Shown: piece by piece, positions 34,779 to 43,028 of the stretch
How positions within the stretch are numbered: position 1 is the stretch's first letter
How the letters are laid out: every line of letters begins with the position of its first letter
Source: Rhizobium sp. RU36D
GTDB taxonomy: Bacteria > Pseudomonadota > Alphaproteobacteria > Rhizobiales > Rhizobiaceae
NCBI RefSeq assembly: GCF_900176345.1
Contig: NZ_FWXU01000014.1
Location: 62,001-126,000, forward strand
Direction: 5' to 3'
DNA length: 64,000 nt
Position numbers and translations under genes: made by a program
The notes under the pieces: model-generated
Told to the model about the DNA's origin: nothing
Databases searched by the model: none
The model's input: only the letters and a program-made list of their open reading frames with translations

Positions 34779-35993
34779 ATGATTGAGAGACTTGGAACGA
34801 CGCCTTTCGGCGGCGGCCGGATGTCTGCGCGGCTTTTTGCCCGTCAGGTTGCGGTGGCCGATAGGCAGGAGAAACTGCGCGCCGGTGACGGCGGCAATGA
34901 CAGCGGCGAGGCCGACAAGTGGCAGTTGCTGCGAGCCCTGACCGAGGCCAGCGCCGAATATGGTCTTGGCGACCGCACGCTGTGCCTCCTTGAGGCATTG
35001 GTGAGCTTTACGGCCGAGCGTGTGCTCGACGGCAAACAGCCGATCATCGTTTTCCCATCCAACCGCGAATTGTCGCTGCGGGCCCGGGGCATGGCGCCGG
35101 CGACGATCAGGCGGCATTTGGCGGCGCTGGTCGAGGCCGGGCTGATCTTTCGCCGCGACAGCGCCAATGGCAAGCGCTTCTGCCGACGCGATGATCGCGG
35201 CCTTGTCGAGGATGCCTTTGGTTTCGATCTGGCACCACTGGCGCTGAAGGCTGGCGAGATTTATGCCGCGGCCGAGCGCGCCCGTGCCGAGGCCAAGGCT
35301 GCCAGCCTGCTGCGCAGCGAGGTGACCCTGCACCAGCGGGATATCTCCAAGATCATCGAGATCGCCCTGGAAGAGGGAAGGGTCGGCGACTGGATGGACT
35401 ATGCCGCACAGCTTGCAGCGCTTAGCCAAACGCTTCCGCGCCGGGCGGATGCCGCCAAGCTTGCACCCGTGCGCGATGGCCTGATGGAACTGCGGGCAAT
35501 GGTGGAAACGGCCTATCTCAATTCTCTCGAAGAAGCAGAAATGAGCGCCAGTGATCATCATTTCGAGCGCCATCATCAGAATTCAAACACTGAACAGACA
35601 TCTGAATCTAACGGCTATGACCATAATACAGAGCGGGCGGCAGTTTCGGCTATTGCAGCCCCGGAACGGAAGATGGCGCTCAGCCTCAGCCAATTCCGCA
35701 AACTCTGCCCGCAAATCCTGGATTATGCCAAGGGCGGGATATCGGGCTGGGCGGATCTGGTCAGTACGGCCGATCTGGTGCGCTCGATGCTGGGGGTTTC
35801 ACCCGATGCCTGGCGAAAGGCGCGCGAGGCCATGGGAGACCAGGCGGCGGCTGTCGTGATTGCCATCATGCTGGAACGGGCAGACACGATCCGCTCGCCC
35901 GGAGGCTATCTCAGGAACCTGACGCAAAAGGCTGAAAACGGCGCCTTCAGCATCTATCCGATGATCCAGGCGCTGGAGCGGTCTCGGGAGTAG
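34779..35993 (+). CDS. repC: RepC, replication initiator of the repABC operon
   Basis: 404 residues, starting at ATG 34779 with AGAGGA upstream. It begins MIERLGTTPFGGGRMS, the usual RepC N-terminus, and has the winged-helix region PSNRELSLRARGMAPATIRRHL. The C-terminal domain follows a variable linker near residues 250-285 (ERHHQNSNTEQTSESNG). RepC binds an origin inside its own gene. The 297-bp leader with the ctRNA precedes it. Confidence 0.97.
   Translation: MIERLGTTPFGGGRMSARLFARQVAVADRQEKLRAGDGGNDSGEADKWQLLRALTEASAEYGLGDRTLCLLEALVSFTAERVLDGKQPIIVFPSNRELSLRARGMAPATIRRHLAALVEAGLIFRRDSANGKRFCRRDDRGLVEDAFGFDLAPLALKAGEIYAAAERARAEAKAASLLRSEVTLHQRDISKIIEIALEEGRVGDWMDYAAQLAALSQTLPRRADAAKLAPVRDGLMELRAMVETAYLNSLEEAEMSASDHHFERHHQNSNTEQTSESNGYDHNTERAAVSAIAAPERKMALSLSQFRKLCPQILDYAKGGISGWADLVSTADLVRSMLGVSPDAWRKAREAMGDQAAAVVIAIMLERADTIRSPGGYLRNLTQKAENGAFSIYPMIQALERSRE
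35519..35640. other. Probable origin of replication (oriV) inside repC
   Basis: This part of repC is clearly richer in A and T than the flanks and encodes the low-complexity linker. RepABC plasmids studied so far carry oriV in the central A/T-rich part of repC. The position is inferred from that knowledge plus the composition; no iteron was found. Confidence 0.45.
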
Positions 35994-36017
35994 CGCGATG
36001 GCGACAAGGGCGTGGTT

Positions 36018-36179
36018 TCACACGGCGGGTGCGCCGCTTCCCGTGAGGTAGAAATAGGCCCAGGCTGCCAGGAAGGCGACGATGACGCCAAGGATGATCA
36101 AGAGCTTGCGCTGTCCCGGACGTGGTTTCTTTGGTTCCGGTGGCTTCGGCGGTTTCTTGAATTCGATGACGTTCGACAC
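36018..36179 (-). CDS. Small membrane protein, about 53 residues
   Basis: A short frame, below usual size cut-offs, reads SNVIEFKKPPKPPEPKKP, then a basic RPGQRK, then one transmembrane helix (LLIILGVIVAFLAAWAYFYL) and a short tail GSGAPAV. GTG 36179 has GGAG 6 bases upstream; an in-frame ATG lies at 36191. The Pro/Lys-rich cytoplasmic part plus one helix is a pattern seen in small conserved rhizobial proteins. Its function is unknown. It ends 25 bp after repC in convergent orientation. Confidence 0.65.
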   Translation of the reverse strand: MSNVIEFKKPPKPPEPKKPRPGQRKLLIILGVIVAFLAAWAYFYLTGSGAPAV

Positions 36180-36247
36180 GCTGCACTCCATTGGCTTGAT
36201 ATCGTGATCCTAGCCGGGTTTGGTTTCGAAATTACTGCGGAGCTGCC

Positions 36248-37006
36248 TCAGCCCCTGTTTCGGCTTTCCTGCAAATCCCGGATCACGGGAGCCGCCGCAA
36301 GGATAGCCAAGGGCACAGCAAGCGTGAGGGCTGCGGTAAAACCGATGTGCTTGAACAGAACCGCGCCGATGACGCCGCCGATGAAGAACAGCGCGATCAG
36401 GGAGGAAAGCAGCCGGAGCTTGGGAAGATCAGCCCGCACGGGCGGTTGATGCCGCGAGGTGGCGGCACGGTTCCAATATAGGCCCTTGCCCAGCTCGATC
36501 CCGGCATCGGTGACAAGGCCTGTTATGTGGGTGGTGCGGATGCGTGCTCCCGAGAGTTTGGTGATGATGGCGTTCTGGAAACCCATGATGAAGCAGAGCA
36601 GGGAAACGGTGGCGATGACGGCGACGCCTGTCGGTGGGCCGCTCGCATCCCATACGCCCGTCACGGCAAAGCCGACGAACAACATCGCCTCGGTCAACAA
36701 TGGCAAGGCATATTGGGCATGAAGACCGCGACGCCGGCCCCAGTTGATCATGATGGCGGATGCCGCAGCGCCAAGAATGAAGGCGATGAGTGCGAGAAAA
36801 CCGGCGGCGACGGCCGCCCCGTCACCCAGAACAGCGTTATCGGCCATGGCGGAGACGATGCCGGACATATGCGATGTGTACTGGTGCACCGCCATGAAAC
36901 CACCGGCATTGGCTGCGCCAGCGATGAAGGTGAGGTAATAGGCAAGGTGCCGGTCGCTCGCCTCATCGCGATCCCGTGCCGCCAGTTTTCCGAGATAGTG
37001 TTTCAT
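36248..37006 (-). CDS. DUF1275 (YoaK-like) integral membrane protein
   Basis: About 252 residues with six predicted helices. Family motifs include AGAANAGGFMAVHQYTSHMSGIVS near the N-terminus, FIMGFQNAIITKLSGARIRTTHITGLVTD in the middle and HIGFTAALTLAVPLAILA at the end. YoaK-like proteins are inner-membrane proteins of unknown activity. The start at MKHYLGK is selected to avoid a low-quality 5' extension. Confidence 0.9.
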   Translation of the reverse strand: MKHYLGKLAARDRDEASDRHLAYYLTFIAGAANAGGFMAVHQYTSHMSGIVSAMADNAVLGDGAAVAAGFLALIAFILGAAASAIMINWGRRRGLHAQYALPLLTEAMLFVGFAVTGVWDASGPPTGVAVIATVSLLCFIMGFQNAIITKLSGARIRTTHITGLVTDAGIELGKGLYWNRAATSRHQPPVRADLPKLRLLSSLIALFFIGGVIGAVLFKHIGFTAALTLAVPLAILAAAPVIRDLQESRNRG

Positions 37007-37113
37007 GTGGGTGTGGCATGCCTGATTTGGGCGCAGCGACGCTGTCGCGGCTGGCCAGATCATTCACGCTTGCCGCGTGATTTGCAATGGATACCGGCAT
37101 TGCCTCCCGCGCG

Positions 37114-37221
37114 TATTCTACAGCAGGTCGCATTGATCCGGATTCATGCGCCCTGCTGTAGACTTCTGTTTTCGCATGTCTTTGTCCCAAAACCGGTGCC
37201 CACTTTTGGGAGACATGCTTT
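37114..37221 (-). repeat. Rhizobial intergenic mosaic repeat (RIME-like), copy 2, inverted
   Basis: Reading the minus strand gives the same AAGCATGTCTCCCAAAAGTG start and ACAGCAGG/CCTGCTGT arms as the copy at 3792. It lies between the DUF1275 gene and the LysR gene and abuts the LysR stop codon. Confidence 0.8.
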
Positions 37222-38101
37222 ACCGCAGCGAGACGCTTTTCAGGATGGGTTCGATGAGCGCGTTTGGGAAACGCCGCTTCACGGTCACCGCATAGAAGGA
37301 TTCGGTGATGCCGGGCAGCGCGTCGAATTCCAGGAGCGTGCCGGCCTCGAGCTCTCCCTTGACGACGATCGGCGGCAGGACCGCAAGGCCTGCCCCCTCG
37401 CGCGCCAAGAGACGCATCATCGCCATGTCATCCACCTCTGCGGCGATTTGCGGTGTCAGTCCAAGCCGTGCCACCAGCGCCTCGAATTGCGAGCGCACGC
37501 CGCTTTCCAGCGTCGGCAGGATGACCGGATGCTCGGCCAGGAGATCGCCAAGCCTTGCGCCCGGTTTGCCATAGGACGGCCGGCCGACGAGGCTGACGCG
37601 CTGCTGGTAGATGTGCTGGGCGATGAATGGCGTGACGGAGTCGGCCATCGGCGCCTGGTTGAGAAGGACGATGTCGAGGTTCAGGTCTTCAAGCGCGCCC
37701 AGCAATTCGCTGGTGCTGCCCGAGCGCAGGATCATGTCGACGTCCTGTCGACCGAGGATCGGCCGGAGAAACTCGATCTGGAAGTTGCGCGACAATGTGG
37801 CCAGCGCACCGATGCGGATGGCGCGGCGGGTTTTTCCGGTCTCCTTCAGCGTTTCCACCAGCTCTTCGCCGGCGGAAAAGATCGTATCGGCATGGTCGAG
37901 CGCGATGCGGCCGGCCTCTGTGAGATGCAACTGTCGCCCGCGGCGCTCGAACAGCGCATGGCCGAGCCGCTCCTCCAACTGCTTGATCTGGATCGACAGC
38001 GCCGATTGCGACAGGTTCAGCCGCTCTGCGGTTCGCGTCAGGTTGCCGTCATGGGCGACGGCGCGAAAATAGCGCAGGTGGTGATAGTTCAGGTCCGACA
38101 T
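37220..38101 (-). CDS. LysR-family regulator, divergent from the DAB carbon transporter genes
   Basis: 293 residues: HTH from residue 5 (YHHLRYFRAVAHDGNLTRTAERLNLSQSALSIQIKQLEE) and a LysR substrate-binding domain ending FPNALIEPILKSVSLR. It starts 125 bp from dabB in the opposite direction. In several organisms a LysR protein related to CbbR/CcmR controls DAB or other CO2-uptake genes, so this is its likely job. A perfect 17-bp palindrome sits directly before its start codon, in place of a visible ribosome-binding site, which suggests tight autoregulation. Confidence 0.92.
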   Translation of the reverse strand: MSDLNYHHLRYFRAVAHDGNLTRTAERLNLSQSALSIQIKQLEERLGHALFERRGRQLHLTEAGRIALDHADTIFSAGEELVETLKETGKTRRAIRIGALATLSRNFQIEFLRPILGRQDVDMILRSGSTSELLGALEDLNLDIVLLNQAPMADSVTPFIAQHIYQQRVSLVGRPSYGKPGARLGDLLAEHPVILPTLESGVRSQFEALVARLGLTPQIAAEVDDMAMMRLLAREGAGLAVLPPIVVKGELEAGTLLEFDALPGITESFYAVTVKRRFPNALIEPILKSVSLR

Positions 38102-38102
38102 G

Positions 38103-38119
38103 GTTCTATTTTATAGAAC
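38103..38119. promoter_or_regulatory. 17-bp palindrome GTTCTATTTTATAGAAC, candidate LysR operator
   Basis: Arms GTTCTAT and ATAGAAC surround TTT; the T-N11-A rule of LysR sites is satisfied. It touches the LysR start and lies about 110 bp before dabB. A second weaker inverted repeat, ACAAT/ATTGT, follows at 38132-38149. Confidence 0.55.
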
Positions 38120-38225
38120 GAGTTTGCAGAAACAATGAATTTTTATTGTGATCACGTGGCTGGTAACAGATCTTTGAGATCGCCGCTGCCTCCTCCCAAG
38201 CAGCGGCCAAGCCCGGAGACCTCAC

Positions 38226-39809
38226 GTGATCCACATGCTGCCGCTTCTCGCACCGCTGCTGCTGGCCGGTGCCTCGTTCTATGCCTTCCAGGCGCCGGCC
38301 TTTCGCCCACGCCATGCGATCCGCCTGGCGGAATTTGCCGCGCTCGGCTCGATCCTCGTTGCCATTCTCTCGGGCGTCGTGCTTTATCTGCAAGGGCCCG
38401 GCACCAGCCCCGCGATCGGCTATGGCTATGTCGCGCTCGCCTCGCGGCTCGACCTCGTCAGCCTGGTCATGCTGCTGCTGGTCTCCTTCATCGGCTGGGT
38501 GGTGCTGCGCTATGCCGGCACTTTCCTCGATGGCGAAGCGCGGCAGGGGCCGTTTACCGGCTGGATGACGGCGACGCTTGCGGCTGTCCTGCTACTCGTC
38601 CAGTCCGGCACGCTGCTGCAGCTCGTCATCGGCTGGGTTGCGACCAGTCTCTTGCTGCACCAGTTGCTGCTCTTCTATCCCGAGCGGATCGCCGCCCGGC
38701 GGGCCGCGCGCAAGAAGTTCATCGTCTCGCGCACCGGTGATGCCGCACTGATCGGCGCCGTCATCCTGATCGCCATCTCATTCGGCACGGGCGATATCGC
38801 CACCATCCTTGCCGCGGCACGGGAAGGTAAGGGCCTGCCGCTGACGATTGTTGCCGCAGCCCTGCTGGCGGTCGCAGCCCTGCTCAAGTCCGCGCAGTTT
38901 CCCACCCATGGCTGGCTGACGGAGGTGATGGAAACGCCGACGCCCGTTTCGGCGCTGCTGCATGCCGGCGTCGTCAATGCCGGCGGCTTCCTGTTGATCC
39001 GCTTTGCCGATGTCATGCTGCAGGCGCCCGTGGTTCTGGCGGTGCTGGTGATGGTCGGCGGCTTCACGGCGGTGTTCGGTAGCCTTGTCATGCTCACCCA
39101 GTCCGCGGTGAAGACCTCGCTTGCCTGGTCGACGGTGGCGCAGATGGGCTTCATGATCCTGCAATGCGGCCTCGCGCTCTTCCCGATCGCGCTTTTGCAC
39201 ATCGTTGCCCACTCGCTTTACAAGGCCCATGCCTTCCTGGCCTCCGGCTCGGCGATCGAGACGGTTGCCGCGATCCGCAGGCCCGGCCCGGTCGCGATCC
39301 CCAATGCCAAGGCGGTCGGCCGCGCCTTCCTGCTGGCGCTGGCCATCTATGCCGTGATCGGCGTGCTGTTCGGCTTTGGCGACAAGCCGCCGCAGGCGCT
39401 GGCGCTGGGCGCCATCCTGATCTTCGGCGTCGCCTATCTGATCGCTCAAGGACTGGCGGATGCCGCGCCCTGGGCGCTCACCTGGCGGACCTCGCTTTAT
39501 TCGGCCTCCGCCGCGACGGCCTATTTCGCCCTGCAGCGCATCTCCGACAAGCTGATGCTCGGCACCCTGCCGCCGACTCCGCAGCCCGGGCCGCTGGAAT
39601 GGACGCTGATGCTGCTTGGCGTCGTCACCTTCGGCGTGGTGGCGGTAGCCCAGTCGCTCTTCCCGCTCTGGGCCTATCATCCCGCGGCGGCGGGCCTGAG
39701 GGTCCATCTGGCCAACGGCCTCTATGTCAATGCCCTGTTCGATCGCCTGCTCGGCGGCTGGACGCTGCCCCGGACCGCCTCTGCAACGCCTGCATCCATC
39801 AAGGAGTGA
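38226..39809 (+). CDS. dabB: DabB, proton-conducting NuoL-like subunit of the DAB inorganic-carbon transporter
   Basis: 527 residues with about 13 hydrophobic helices and the proton-conducting-transporter motifs [38 protein letters not shown]. These carry the lysine and histidine channel residues. It is related to NADH dehydrogenase subunit L but lies next to a DUF2309 gene, the diagnostic DabB-DabA pair. DabB is proposed to couple cation flow to carbon dioxide hydration by DabA. The start is GTG; a 4-bp gap separates it from dabA. Confidence 0.93.
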   Translation: MIHMLPLLAPLLLAGASFYAFQAPAFRPRHAIRLAEFAALGSILVAILSGVVLYLQGPGTSPAIGYGYVALASRLDLVSLVMLLLVSFIGWVVLRYAGTFLDGEARQGPFTGWMTATLAAVLLLVQSGTLLQLVIGWVATSLLLHQLLLFYPERIAARRAARKKFIVSRTGDAALIGAVILIAISFGTGDIATILAAAREGKGLPLTIVAAALLAVAALLKSAQFPTHGWLTEVMETPTPVSALLHAGVVNAGGFLLIRFADVMLQAPVVLAVLVMVGGFTAVFGSLVMLTQSAVKTSLAWSTVAQMGFMILQCGLALFPIALLHIVAHSLYKAHAFLASGSAIETVAAIRRPGPVAIPNAKAVGRAFLLALAIYAVIGVLFGFGDKPPQALALGAILIFGVAYLIAQGLADAAPWALTWRTSLYSASAATAYFALQRISDKLMLGTLPPTPQPGPLEWTLMLLGVVTFGVVAVAQSLFPLWAYHPAAAGLRVHLANGLYVNALFDRLLGGWTLPRTASATPASIKE

Positions 39810-39813
39810 ACCG

Positions 39814-42228
39814 ATGACCGAGATGACCACAATCGACACCCTGCATGGTGAAGCGCTGGCGTTAGCCGCAGACCAGGCGGTGCGGGCCATCCCGCCCGCC
39901 TGGCCGCTGACGGCAACCGTCGCCGTCAATCCCTTCCTTGGCCAGGTCAGCGACACGCTGAACCAGACAGCGGCCCGGCTCGCCCGGATCGCCGGTGTGC
40001 GGCTGGCCATGCCGCGCAAGCACTATGCCGACAAGATCGCTCGCGGCGAGATCACCGACGAGGACCTGATCGCCGCGCTGCAATCGAGCGCCGTGTTCAA
40101 CCGCATCGACCTTCCGGCGCTGAAGGCCGCCGCCACGGAGGAGCCGCAGCCCGTTGCAGCACTTCCGACCGTCGCGGATCTCGCCGCGCGGGCAACGGGC
40201 CGGGACTGGCCGGCCCTCGTTTCCGAGCGGATCGGCAGTTTTGCGGCCGGGTTCTTCGACCAGGGACAGGCGCTCTGGGCCGCCTCCCGGCGCAACGGGC
40301 TCTATGCCGCCTGGAGGGCCTTTGCCACCCATGACCTGACGCCGGAGATCCTCGGCTTGAAGGGTTTTGGCATCCACGTGGATGAAACGCCGGAAACGCC
40401 GCAAGGGGCCATTGAACGGGTGGCCGTCTCGCTCGGTCTCGGCGCCGAACCCGGCACCTATTTCCACCAGCTTCTGCTTTCTCTCGGTGGCTGGGCGCAA
40501 TTTTCGCGCCATATCCAGTTCAAGGCCGAGGTCGAGGGGCGCACGGATATGACGGCGCTCGAACTCTTGGCGATCCGGCTGGTCTTTGAAGAGGCGCTTT
40601 ATGCACGCCACAAACAGGCCATCGAAAGCGAATGGCAGCAGGTGAGGCGCAAGCATGCCGAGCCGGTGGCAGCCGATTTTGACACAGTCATCGACGGGCT
40701 GTTGCAGATCGCAGCCGAGCGGGCGGCACAGCGGCGGCTGGCGGCGACGCTGGCCGCACCCTCGACGGTGAAGGTCGCCGAGCTGCGGCCGGTGCTGCAG
40801 GCGGCATTTTGCATCGATGTGCGCTCCGAGGTCTTCCGGCGGGCGCTTGAACGCGTGGATCCGGGTGTTCGCACGCTGGGTTTTGCCGGCTTCTTCGGCC
40901 TTGGCGCTAGCCACAGGGGTTTTGCCTCTGACGTTTCGGAGCATCGCCTGCCGGTCCTGCTGAAGCCCTCGATCTTCAGCTGCAGCGCTGTCGATCATGA
41001 CCCGGATGCCGACCAGCAGGCGCGGTTTGGTGCACGGGCCGTTCGGGCCTGGGGCCGGTTCAAGCTGGCGGCGGTCTCGTCCTTTGCCTTCGTCGAGGCC
41101 ATGGGGCCTGTCTATGCCGGCAAGCTGCTGCGCGATGGTCTCGGCTTCGGCAAGGGCAGGGGGCCTGACGCGGCCAAGCCGCGCTTTGCGCCGCATCTCG
41201 ATCTCGAGACCCGCGCCGCGGCCGCCGAAACCGTGCTGAAGGCGATGTCGTTGACGGAAGGCTTCGGCCGCTTCGTGCTGATTGCCGGCCATGGCGCCAA
41301 TGTCGTCAACAACCCCTATGCCAGCGCGCTGCATTGCGGCGCCTGCGGCGGCTATGCCGGCGACGTCAATGCGCGGCTGCTGGCCGCACTGTTGAACGAT
41401 CGCGCGGTGCGGGAGAAGCTCGCTGCAAGGGGCATCAGCATCCCCGCCGATACGGTGTTCCTCGGCGGCCTGCACGACACCACGACCGATGCGGTGACGC
41501 TGTTCGATGATGATCTTGAGAGCGAGATCGCCGCCCAGGATATCGTCCGCATCCGGCAATGGCTTGCCCAGGCGGGCAGCCTGACCCGGGCCGAGCGGGC
41601 TCTGCGCCTGCCGCGCGCGACGGCCGAGAGCGTGATCGCGCGCAGCCGGGACTGGTCGGAAGTGAGGCCGGAACTGGGGCTTGCCGGCTGCCGCGCCTTC
41701 ATCGCGGCGCCAAGGACGCGGACGTCAGGCCGCTCCCTGGAGGGCCAGGCCTTCCTGCACGACTATGCCTGGAAGAAGGACGAGGGCTTCAAGGTGCTCG
41801 AGCTCATCCTGACCGCGCCTGTTGTGGTCGCGAGCTGGATCAGCCTGCAATATTTCGGCTCCTCGGTCGCGCCATCGCTGTTCGGGGCGGGCAACAAGCT
41901 GCTGCACAATGTCGTCGGCGGTATCGGCGTTGTCGAAGGCAATGGCGGCAACCTGCGCGCCGGGCTTCCCTGGCAATCGGTGCATGACGGCGAAGGCTTC
42001 GTGCACGAGCCGCTGCGCCTCACCGTCGCCATCGAGGCACCGAAGGAGGCGATCACTGATATCCTCAAGCGGCACGCCCAGGTGCGGGCGCTGTTCGACA
42101 ATGGCTGGCTCAGCCTGTTTACCCTTGATGAGCAGGGGCAGATGGCCTGGCGATATACAGGCGGGCTGCAATGGACCGACATGCGGCAAGCGGCGTCTGT
42201 TGCGGATGTTCGCAAAGCCGCCTGCTGA
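39814..42228 (+). CDS. dabA: DabA, DUF2309 (UPF0753) carbonic-anhydrase-like subunit
   Basis: 804 residues. The zinc-site set of DabA is visible: Cys333 and Asp335 in FCIDVRSE, His493 in IAGHG and Cys508 in LHCGACGG. The spacing between the last two, 15 residues, matches characterised DabA. The protein has no transmembrane helix, in agreement with a cytoplasmic domain docked on DabB. AAGGAG lies before the ATG. Together they would convert entering CO2 to bicarbonate one-way in the cytoplasm, supplying anaplerotic carboxylases at low CO2. Confidence 0.95.
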   Translation: MTEMTTIDTLHGEALALAADQAVRAIPPAWPLTATVAVNPFLGQVSDTLNQTAARLARIAGVRLAMPRKHYADKIARGEITDEDLIAALQSSAVFNRIDLPALKAAATEEPQPVAALPTVADLAARATGRDWPALVSERIGSFAAGFFDQGQALWAASRRNGLYAAWRAFATHDLTPEILGLKGFGIHVDETPETPQGAIERVAVSLGLGAEPGTYFHQLLLSLGGWAQFSRHIQFKAEVEGRTDMTALELLAIRLVFEEALYARHKQAIESEWQQVRRKHAEPVAADFDTVIDGLLQIAAERAAQRRLAATLAAPSTVKVAELRPVLQAAFCIDVRSEVFRRALERVDPGVRTLGFAGFFGLGASHRGFASDVSEHRLPVLLKPSIFSCSAVDHDPDADQQARFGARAVRAWGRFKLAAVSSFAFVEAMGPVYAGKLLRDGLGFGKGRGPDAAKPRFAPHLDLETRAAAAETVLKAMSLTEGFGRFVLIAGHGANVVNNPYASALHCGACGGYAGDVNARLLAALLNDRAVREKLAARGISIPADTVFLGGLHDTTTDAVTLFDDDLESEIAAQDIVRIRQWLAQAGSLTRAERALRLPRATAESVIARSRDWSEVRPELGLAGCRAFIAAPRTRTSGRSLEGQAFLHDYAWKKDEGFKVLELILTAPVVVASWISLQYFGSSVAPSLFGAGNKLLHNVVGGIGVVEGNGGNLRAGLPWQSVHDGEGFVHEPLRLTVAIEAPKEAITDILKRHAQVRALFDNGWLSLFTLDEQGQMAWRYTGGLQWTDMRQAASVADVRKAAC

Positions 42229-42251
42229 CGCGGGGCTAATGCATCACGACG

Positions 42252-42280
42252 GACGGGCGCCAATCGAGATGGCGCCCGTC
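42252..42280 (+). terminator. Intrinsic-type terminator after dabA
   Basis: GACGGGCGCCA (42252-42262) pairs perfectly with TGGCGCCCGTC (42270-42280) across a 7-base loop and is followed by TTGTGCT. It lies 24 bp past the dabA stop. Confidence 0.75.
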
Positions 42281-42731
42281 TTGTGCTGCGTAAACGCAAC
42301 CTGCTCAGCGTCGTGAGTGGTTTGCCCTTGTCAGCCCGGTGCGGCTGGCGGGGCGGTGCGTACGGCGCGTCGCGTTATCCTGAGGCGCAGGAGGCGAAAA
42401 CCGCCATTTTCACGTAGCGTGATAGCGAAATTCTAATAGGATTGATAATGCAAGATTATCAGGCATTATAGGAATGACATGAAGTGTGCGTTAAGTCACA
42501 TAAAAAACTAACAAAGTGCACTTTTGTTTATGCCTGCGGGTCGATAGGGAGTGACCAGGTGTCCGGTGCGGATCACGCTGGAGTTATTCGGCAGAGCTCC
42601 GGTGCGACGCGACCAAGGACCTGCCAGCAGAGCGGTTGAGAAGTTATTCGTTCGGCGGGCAGGTACGCCTGCAACGGCCGGCCGATGCCACGAAAGATCG
42701 TGGATGATGCGGAAATGCCACGTATTTCTGC

Positions 42732-42767
42732 AACATTGGTAACATGTGAAACATTCGTTACATTTGA
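42732..42767 (+). promoter_or_regulatory. Four tandem 9-bp direct repeats upstream of the TPS operon
   Basis: Four back-to-back 9-mers with consensus WACATKBGW run without gaps from 42732 to 42767, ending 261 bp before the tpsA start. This is the most regular signal in the 800-bp non-coding stretch 42229-43028, which otherwise holds an A/T-rich segment (42400-42540) and no convincing gene. Tandem direct repeats of this kind are typical of response-regulator or activator binding. Confidence 0.5.
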
Positions 42768-43028
42768 AAGCTGGCGCCTTGCTGCCGCTTCACCCTATCG
42801 ATGTCCCGTCTACCAAGGACTGCCCGAGCAGCGGTACAGATGGGGTTACTCAATGGACAGCTATGTAAAGACCAGCGGGATGTCTCGTCGACCCTACGGC
42901 GAAGGCGCCATCGTAGCGTGCCTGTCGCATGCTTGGAACGTGATCGACCTTTGGCGACGGGACATACGTCGCGCATTGATCGCCGATGCGCGGGCCGCAG
43001 CAAAACTGAATGACGCATCGGATTTTCA

